Shown in pieces: positions 56,080 through 64,000 of a stretch of 64,000 bases of DNA. Source of the DNA: Chelonoidis abingdonii (Eukaryota > Chordata > Testudines > Testudinidae); NCBI RefSeq assembly GCF_003597395.2, contig NC_133771.1:45783132-45847131 (forward strand). Reading direction: 5' to 3'. How positions within the stretch are numbered: the stretch's first letter is position 1; each line of letters begins with the position of its first letter. Position numbers and translations under genes: made by a program. Below the pieces are notes generated by a model. That model was not told where the DNA came from, searched no databases, and was given only the letters and a program-made list of their open reading frames with translations.

Positions 56080-58785
56080 GTCTAGTAAATTTTGGGAGAC
56101 TTGGAGACATAGAGGTGTGAACAGTAGGAACAATTTAAGGGAAAGTATTGAGTAAAGTATCTATTAAAAGCTGCCAGGTAGTTAGAATTAGGAACCTGCA
56201 CACAACATAGTCTAGCATGTGTTTGGTAAAGTAATGCAGAATCCGAGAAGAAATGTGGATGACAAACTGTGAGTGATCAAGAAGCTCATATTTCAGTTCA
56301 ATACTACTATGATAATGGAATAAACAAACATACGATCTGAACTAGAAGGTTTTATTCACCCAAGGACTGAACTTTAAAGAATTAATGGGAAAGTAGGAAT
56401 TGGATTGGAATCTGAAGAACTTGTGGATTTCTAAAGGTGGAGGCCTGGATTACTCAATCAAAGTTGCAGAAACTAACAGAAACTGCATCCCAAAAAGGTG
56501 GGGCGGGGCGATTCATAGGCAGGATTGTAACCAAACCGGAAGCAAACATCTCAGAGAGGTGATTACACCGAAAAAGCAAAAGCTACAAGGAAGGAAGATG
56601 AAGGATTAGCAACAGAAAGCAACAATAGTCTAACAATGTAGGATAAAATTAAAAAGGCCAAAAGCCTGCAGAGTTGACTTATGCAAAAGGGGAATTAAAC
56701 CAAACGAAAATGTTCTAGATTCGTTCACATAATAAGACAGAAACAAGAGAAGAAGAAGTGGGACGCAACCACTGAGGCGATGGAGTGAAGGTTAAGGATA
56801 ATCTAGGCATGGCCCAATATCTAAAGAAAACTGCCTCAGTCTTTAATAAGCAAATGAGGAGCTTAAGGATAATGTCGAGTAGACAAATGAACACAAATAT
56901 GGAGGTAGATATCACCACAATCCGACTAGAAGCCAGACTCGACATCTAATGGGACTAAATCGGGGGCCAGAAAATCTTCATCCCAAAATATAAAGGAACT
57001 GGCACATGAAATTGCAAGCCCATTAGCAAGATTTTTATGAATCAGTAAACTCAGGGGTTGACCGTACGACTGGAAATAGCTAACATACCCATTAAGAAAG
57101 GAAAAACGTGATCCAAGTAATTGTAAGCCTGTTAATTTGAATCTGTAGTATCAAGGTCTGGAAAAATTTTTGAAAAAAAAAAATAGTTAATGACATTGAG
57201 GTCAGTGGACTGGGACAAAATACAACATGGCTTTACAAAAGATAAATCATGCGAAACCAACCTGATCTCCTTCTTTGAGAAGGTAACAGATTTTTTAGAC
57301 AAAGGAAACACAGTGGATCTAATTACCTCGATTTCAGTAAGGCATTTGATACGTTCCACATGGGAATTATAGCTAAATTGGAAAAGAGGGATCAATATGA
57401 AAATTGAAAGGTAATAAGGAACTGGTTAGAGAGGAGACATACAATGGGTCATACTGAAAGGTGAACTGTCAGGCTGAAGGCGGTTACTAGTGGATGTCCT
57501 CAGGGATCGTTTTGGGACCAATCTTATTTAATCTTTTATTACTGACCGTGGCACAAAAAGTGGGAATGTGCTAATAAAATTGCAGATGACACAAAGCTAG
57601 AGGTATTGCTAATACAGAGAAGGACGGAGATCAATACAGGAGATCTGGATGACCTTGTAAACTGGAGTAATAGTAACAGGATACAACTTAATATGTGAAA
57701 AGTACAAGGTCATGCATTTAAGGAAAAACAAGTATTGATTATAAATTGGGGACACATCAGTTGAGAATGAACAGAGAGGAGAGAGACCTCGGAGTATTGG
57801 TTGATCAAAGGATGACTATGAGCTGCCGATGTGATATGGTCGTTAAAAACACTAATGCTGTTTTGGGATGCATCAGGTGAGGTATTCCCATAAAGATAAA
57901 GAGATTAGTACCTTATACAAGGCACTGGTGAGACCTCATCTGGAATATTGTGAGTTCTGGTCCCATGTTAAGAAGATGAATCAAACTGGAACAGGTACAA
58001 GAGAAGGGCTACTAGGAGATCTGAGGAATGGAAAACCTTCTTAAAAGAGACTCAAGAGCTTGGCTTGTTAGCCTAACCAAAAAAGGCTGAGGGGATATAT
58101 GACGCTCTTTATAAATATATCAGAGGATAATATCAAGGAGGGAGAGGAATTATTTAAGCTTAGTACCAATGCAGACACAGAAACAATGATATAAACTGGA
58201 CACTAGGAAGTTAGACTTGAAATTAGATGAAGGTTCTATACCATTAGAGGTGTGAAGTTCTGGAACAGCCTTCCAATGGGAGTAGTGGGGGCAAAGACAT
58301 ATCTGGCTTCAAGACTAAGCTTGATAAGTTTATGGAGGGATGGTATGATGCGGTAGATTCAATCAAAACTTGCATTATTAGCAGTAAATATGCCCAATGG
58401 TCTGTGATGGGATGTAGATGGGGCGGGATCTAAGTTTACTACAGAGAATTCTTTCCTGGGTGCTGGCTGGTGAGTCTTGCCCCACATGCTCAGGGTTAAC
58501 TGATTGCCATATTTGGGGTCAGGAAGGAATTTATCTCCAAGGTAGATTGGCAGAAGCTCTGGAGGTTTTTCGCCTTCCTCTTCAGCATAGGGCACAAGTC
58601 ACTTGCTGAAGGATTCTCTGCACCTTGAGGTCTTTAAACCACGATTCGAGGACTTCAATAACTGAGACATAGGTAAGGGGTTTGTTACAGGAGTGGGTGA
58701 GTGAGATTCTGTGGCCTGCGTTGTGCAGGAGGTCAGACTAGATGATCATAATGGTCCCTTCTGACCTAAAAAGCTATGAGTCTAT
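56080..58785 (+). mobile_element. long CR1 LINE, nearly the whole ORF2 region, broken by many indels
   Basis: The longest CR1 span in the window. It includes the linker ('ggcctggattactcaatcaaagttgcagaaac', about 56440), 'gcagactgcctcagtctttaataa'-type text, the '.QHGFTKDKSC.TNLISFFEKVT' block (57224-57290), motif A 'QFKAFDT' equivalent (about 57335-57355), motif C 'KIADDTKLEV' (about 57578-57606), the C-terminus (about 57920-58080) and a long 3' UTR to 'cccttctgacctaaaaagctatgagtct'. No open frame exceeds about 70 codons because of dense single-base losses. The 3' UTR (58330-58785) is much cleaner than the body. Confidence 0.9.
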
Positions 58786-61207
58786 AATAGTTTATCACAA
58801 GGACATTGTCATCACAGATGTGATGCAACTGTGTGTGTAAATTCTATCATCTTGTGCAGGCAAGGATTTGCACAAACACAAATGGAAGTTGGGTTAAGAC
58901 CCGTTTCAAAAATAGGGCACAAGAGATGAATGTAGCTTCATGGTCCTATGATAACAGAATACGTCTTCTAGCACTGGGGTTGGAGTGGGGGAACGAGAAG
59001 AAGACAGACAAGTTTGCCCCAGTTTCTTTTGGGGGCCACCATTGCTTGAATTTTCAAAAAGATTGTGAAAGCTCTATTTTTAAACTTTGCTGTCTTTGAA
59101 GGGCCTCTAAGAAGTCACAACCCCCACAACGATTGAGTCCACCAGTGCTCAGAACCATGCACTAGAAGCAACAAGGAAACTCTCCTATTCAGGAAGCCCT
59201 GGTTTGTTTGTCATCCCCCTACCTCACACTGTACGTCTGATCATGATGAGGGATTGCAAAGAGAGAGAATGAATTTTAGATAAACATCAGGCAATTTTGC
59301 ACATCCTAAAAATAAAATAACATAAAGATAAGCAAAATAAGATGCTGAATATGCTGCTACAGGAATGTGCCATTCGAACAGCAGGGGAAGAAGGGACAAA
59401 ACAAAGGACATTTAGATACCTCTTAAAAAGTAAAGGGACAGTGGAACCTGCCTGTTAAACTCATATTTAATGATAGTTACAATGGCATTGCCATTGATAA
59501 CTCGACAAAATCAAGGACTACACGTCACTGTTTAATGTTGTAGACATTAATGTCTCACTAACACCTTATCCCTTGTTGGGTCTGAGGAACCCCACACCCT
59601 CTTATCCACACAACATATAGAAAGAAAATGAAAGCTCCAGTTTGTTTCAATGTACTGCCATGTGCAAAAGGCAATTCCAGGTATGGTGGTGAACCTCCAG
59701 GCATTTCTTCTCTAGAAACAGAGACTTTTCTATGAGAATTCAGTCTTCTACTAGAAAATGAAGAGTATTTGAAACAGAAATAAATTAACATTGGCATATG
59801 AACAGCTTGGGGAACAATAACAAACCAGACTGAGAAAAGAACAAGGCAGCATGCTATGCAACACTAGAAAAAAAATCAAGAAATCCATTTGCAGAATAAA
59901 AGCATTAAAAGAACCAAAAATAATCAGGCTAATGGGGAAAAATCAGATGACTGTAGTATTAGCGGAAGATGAGAATGTAATTCACAATGAAGATGGAATT
60001 GTTAAGAGGGCAGATCAATATACATAAACACCACAGCAGCAGGGTAAGCTAACCTCAATATTTTTAAATATGCCAAAAGGAGGACACTGTCCGGAAAATT
60101 TAGATGGAGAAGCTGAGAGCCAACTGAGGATATTACTAATGGCAAGTCATAGTGAGATGGTACTATTATTGCAAAAATGATTAAGTTACAGAAGATGTTC
60201 ATTCAAGCTTACAGTACATGATCTTCAACCTTTTGTTCAAACAGAAAAAGCTTTTCAGGTAACTGAAGTGTACTATACCCATTATTACTATATGAAAACT
60301 CTATTCCAATCAGCAAGCTGGAGTCTTCCAAATTTTCATGACCTCTTTGACGAAGTTTATCTATGATATGGAGAGACAGCACATGCCCCTCTGTATTACT
60401 TAGTGATTACTGGGGGATTTTGTGCATTTGGTGGAAAGGATCTCTGTCATGACCTGGAATGGGGTAGTCAAGGTGAAACAGGGAAGATGCCATGGGATTC
60501 ACACATATGCCTATCCAGTGGCCCCACTTAATTATGTAAATGCTATAAAGAGGTTACAGTCACTATTTCAGTCCACAGAAGTGCTACTTTAGCTGGCATT
60601 GTGGCCAACAAGTAGCTGTGTTGCAGTCGCACACACTGGCTCTGGGTTAGGGGTGTGTGGGTTTCACAGATTGTTTAGGCTATAATCTAATTCTTTATTT
60701 GATACAAAATTTGGAAAGGTGAGAAAAATGTGGGAAAAGAGAGATCACCATAGACAAGTTATTTCATATAATAAAGGAAAAGAATGAACAACAGAAAATG
60801 TTGAAAATACTTAATGAACAACCTAATTTGTCACTTCCTTGCTTTTATAAAAAAAGGTTCACCTCCTTTCTAGTGTAATTACTGCTATAGATCACTAATA
60901 ATGATCTTTGTAATGCCAAATGGCCAAAATCAGTCCTGGGATAAGTGGGTGCAGCCCCCAGTTAAATTAATGTGAACTATATGCCCTATTATTACATAGA
61001 GGGCTGTTGGCCCCTTATTGAAACATAGTCGGTGTTTTGGTTGGCCCTTTTCCAGTACCAGGAGAAAGGGGAAGGGCTGGAGCTGAATCATAGACCTGTC
61101 AGTTCCAGGATCCTAGGGCTAACGGGGAGAGACCAGCACTCCAACTCAGCGGGATTGATGGGGCAGATAGGCCTATGGGAGATTTGAGAGCTCAGGATGT
61201 GTCCTAC
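58786..61207. other. unannotated stretch, possible LINE traces
   Basis: No gene recognised. Around 59840-60180 the plus strand has LINE-like wording ('MGKNQMTVVLAEDENV', 'KRADQY'), similar in style to the linker before an RT domain in RTE-type elements, but I cannot find RT motifs. Confidence in that is low. Remaining sequence is AT-rich. Confidence 0.35.
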
Positions 61208-61289
61208 ATAGAATCATAGAATATCAGGGTTGGAAGGGACCTCAGGACGTCATCTAGTCCAACCCCCTGCTCAAAGCAGGACTAATTCC
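61208..61289 (-). mobile_element. CR1 LINE 3' tail
   Basis: 'atagaatcatagaatatcagggttggaagggacctcaggacgtcatctagtccaaccccctgctcaaagcagg' is the complement of a young CR1 3' terminus with octamer remnants. Only 82 bp long and nearly intact. Confidence 0.95.
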
Positions 61290-61734
61290 ATGTGAACTGG
61301 GGCTCACAAGGGACAATAAGGCACAAGAGAGAGAGTGTTGCATCCCAGAAGTGAGCACAAGCCGGTAGCTGCCCAGGCCAGAGGTAGAGCAGCAGCCCAG
61401 AACTGGGCAGTTCGAGCAATGGAGACCAGCCATGACGCTGGGGAGCCAGGACTAAGCTACAGTGGGGAGCTTCAGGACAAGAGCTGGGATAGTGGATGCC
61501 CGCTGGAGAGCAAGGTGGACAGATCCTGGGCAGAGAGGGCACCATGCAGAGAAACATCACCAAACAAGAGGGCCTTGAAGGCCAGACTCAGAGAGGGAGA
61601 CCTGATCCCAGAGCCATAACTAAACATTTTACCGTCCAGGGTGAGCAATCATATTTGCGTCCCCTAGAGGCAACACGTGGTGAGGCATTCTGGGTCACAT
61701 TCCCCCCCCAGATTTCTGCCTCCCATTTAGCACA
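61290..61734. other. GC-rich stretch, unclassified
   Basis: Purine-rich, higher GC than its surroundings. Open frames 61335-61619 and 61496-61804 (+) have no conserved domain. It and the sequence just left of the CR1 tail (61010-61207) may be two halves of one repeat split by the CR1, but I could not show this. Confidence 0.35.
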
Positions 61735-62094
61735 GAGGTTTTCAAACTGTGGGGCATACCTCCCTAGGGGGATGCACAGTTTGAAAACTGTCACCTCCTG
61801 CTAGGAGCTAGCAGATCAGAAGCTGGTGGGAGCTGTCCAGTCCACTCAGGCCCCTGGCTCTTCCTCCACATGCAGCCTGTCATGGTTTGCCGTTCCTGAC
61901 CAATGGGAGCTGCAGGAAGTTGTGGTCAGCAAGTCCCTGTGGGAACGGCAAATTGTGGCTACTGGGAGCTGCAGGCGGCCATGCCTATGGACAGTCAATG
62001 TAAACAAACTGTCTCTTGGCCCACCAGTAGATTACTTTGACAGGCCACCAGTGGCCCGCGGACTGCAGGTTGCCCGCCGCTGGACTATTGTGTA
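61735..62094. mobile_element. hAT-like palindromic element, composite
   Basis: Left end CAGAGGTTTTCAAACTGTGG is followed within 40 bp by its own inverted copy 'cacagtttgaaaactgt'. Further in, 'ttgccgttcctgaccaatgggagctgcagg' and 'ggaacggcaaattgtggctactgggagctgcagg' repeat. The right part ('cagtggcccgcgg..ggttgcccgccgctgg') looks like the end of a second hAT family. No matching 8-bp flanks found. Confidence 0.55.
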
Positions 62095-64000
62095 GTGTTC
62101 TCCATGCCCATTGAGCACGGTTCCTGAATCCTTTAACCTTTTTAGTTTTTCCCTTATTTGTTTACATTTGCTGAGTATGTGGTTTAAACTCAGTGTAAGG
62201 GTCATTGGCTCAAGGAAATGGCTAGTGAGGAGAGAATATCCCAGAGTTGGGATCTCCTGCCCCCTGTCCTGAGTGATCCACAATGAGACTAGGAATTAAG
62301 CCCTCCCAGGGATCTTGGGCCTGGACTTATTGGGATGGCAAAGACTCCACCACATGGGAATGAGAAAAAGAAGTCCTTGAGGTCAGGAAGGCATCTGGGT
62401 AAAGGGAGTTAGGGGGAGGACCAAGATCCTTTTGTCATCTGATTCCTTTAGGGTAGTATAGAAGCCAGGAAAATTCCCCATGATAGCAGAACCATTCCCC
62501 TGTTTACAGTTAGGTATATATTTGTCCTAATATGTGATTCCACCTTATTAGGATATTATTTGGTCCCAGTTCTGTATATTTACCATGATACATAACTAAG
62601 TAAAACCATAGTGGAGTATTCTTTTAGTAGTGACCAGAGTTAGTCCAATTGACTAGTCTTTGAATTAATGTACGGTCTTGAGTAAAATTAAATGAATTTG
62701 TATTCTGAAGAAATGCTAAATTCCAGTGCTGAAAATTACAAACGTGTTGAGTGTCCACACTTCCTACTGAATTCAGTGGGAGCTGTGAGTGCTCAGCATC
62801 TCTGGAAAAAAAATACAAACACTTTGTCTGGCACCAATACAAGTACACCATACTCAACAAACTGATGCTGCTGAATACTAATACTGACTAGATAAGGGTA
62901 AACTACACTCCACTGTCATCACTGCCATAATTCAGACTCCTACAGCCAGTATACAAAGACAATTCACCCCATATTAGTTCCAATACTATATATAAGTCAG
63001 TATGAAAGCCTTTTAATGTAAATAATCAGGGTGCTGGACACAAGAAAGGAAGATAAAGTGGTACACTTGGTTGAAGAAGAATTTATCCATTCTATAACAT
63101 TAAAACTACTTTCAGTTCCCTTGGTGAGACATTTAAGCTATTTCTGTCTTAGTGCTTGATTTTAAAATACTGTGTATAGCTTTTGTCCAAGGTCTTTTTA
63201 ATCTCATGAGGCAGTACTGCTATGAAAATTGAACAAACTAATCTTGGTTTCATGGAGTGTTATTTGTGGATTCATCCAAAATACTTCCCATATTGAATTT
63301 CTGTGCAATAAATGTACTTTTTCTAATGTGCTTCACTGTGCACTTATGTCAGTAACGATATTTTCCTGGTTATGTATGATATAACAAACAGATTATTTGA
63401 GGACGCATATTCCAAGTAATTCAGATCAATGATTTGTCAGATGTGAAATACCAGGGAATACATAGTATGAAGGTATTTACATGTGTTTTGAGAGATATAT
63501 AAAAAGAAACTCTTAGAAAATATTCTCTTGGGTATTGGAGGTATATGAAGTGAAATACAGAATATCTCACATTATCAGTTCTATTCAGGCAGACCCCTGC
63601 ACCCATGTAGAGCCTCATTGACCAGTGGGGTCATAATATGCTCAGAAAGCATCAGGGATCATGACTGTAAAACCTTGCATAATGAGGCCCAGATTTTGCC
63701 CAGAGGTTCTGTGCATTTCCACAATATACACATTTCATAATAAAAACTCTACTTTCCATGACATCTACAGTTATCTCTGTTTAAACAACTGTGCATTTGG
63801 AAGGCTGCCATTTGTGATTTTTACTAAGGAATATTACAGTATCTGTCTATCCTGGGGTTTACTGTAGTACTGATTGCTCCAGTATCTAAGCTCTTAGTTA
63901 TTACATTTATTAATTTTGTGCTGACCATATCTCTTGCTCTTCTGCCCTGTGGTGAATTACCTTCATCTTTCTGCCGACTGCAGCTTGCCCTTCCCTGTAG
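62095..64000. other. unannotated stretch to window end
   Basis: No gene recognised. A short palindromic repeat ('gtgttgagtgtccacacttcctactgaattcagtgggagctgtgagtgctcagca') lies at 62739-62795 and is related in wording to the repeat inserted in the MIR at 8988-9187. Confidence 0.45.

Overview
This window is vertebrate genomic DNA, almost certainly sauropsid and most probably turtle (Testudines). The call rests on the repeat content: many CR1 LINE fragments in both orientations, including the sauropsid CR1 3' tail with its octamer tandem repeat; a tRNA-headed, CR1-tailed SINE of the cryptodiran Cry type; old MIR and L2-like copies; many palindromic hAT-type DNA transposons with 8-bp target duplications; and Ty3/gypsy LTR elements. 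Birds usually lack this much DNA transposon and MIR sequence. A crocodilian source is not formally excluded. Repeat family names come from my memory of such families, not from a search.

I found no convincing host protein-coding exon, tRNA, rRNA or snRNA gene, and no CRISPR array. Nearly every open frame over 60 codons is chance, or the shadow or remnant of a transposable element. The longest real open frame is a 232-codon piece of CR1 ORF2 on the minus strand (14216-14914).

Layout. 0-9 kb: a truncated LTR, a CR1 tail, a complete solo LTR with 5-bp target duplication (3429-4437), and a minus-strand Sushi-type gypsy remnant with gag and minisatellite-bearing LTRs (6246-8194). 8.3-24 kb: hAT elements, a MIR split by a later insertion, a 2.2-kb CR1 inside a palindromic DNA transposon, and a 1.6-kb hAT with a decayed transposase (16846-18480). 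24-36 kb: CR1 copies, an RTE-like LINE end, palindromic elements and long unannotated AT-rich stretches. 37.5-39.2 kb: a Cry-type SINE, then a gypsy gag gene interrupted by a solo LTR of a different family. 39.6-46 kb: a hAT MITE, a candidate LTR, a very degraded reverse transcriptase on the minus strand and an L2-like LINE. 47-58.8 kb: two assembly gaps (820 and 871 N), CR1 copies, a minus-strand gypsy gag split by a CR1, and an unusually error-like CR1/hAT block. 58.8-64 kb: mostly unannotated, with a CR1 tail and a hAT-like element.

The window reads as a gene desert or large intron whose history is layered transposon insertion. The most informative items are the nested insertions, the cryptic reverse transcriptase at 42.9-43.5 kb, and evidence that the first N gap is an artefact inside one CR1 copy. 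I saw no sign of an undescribed functional system.
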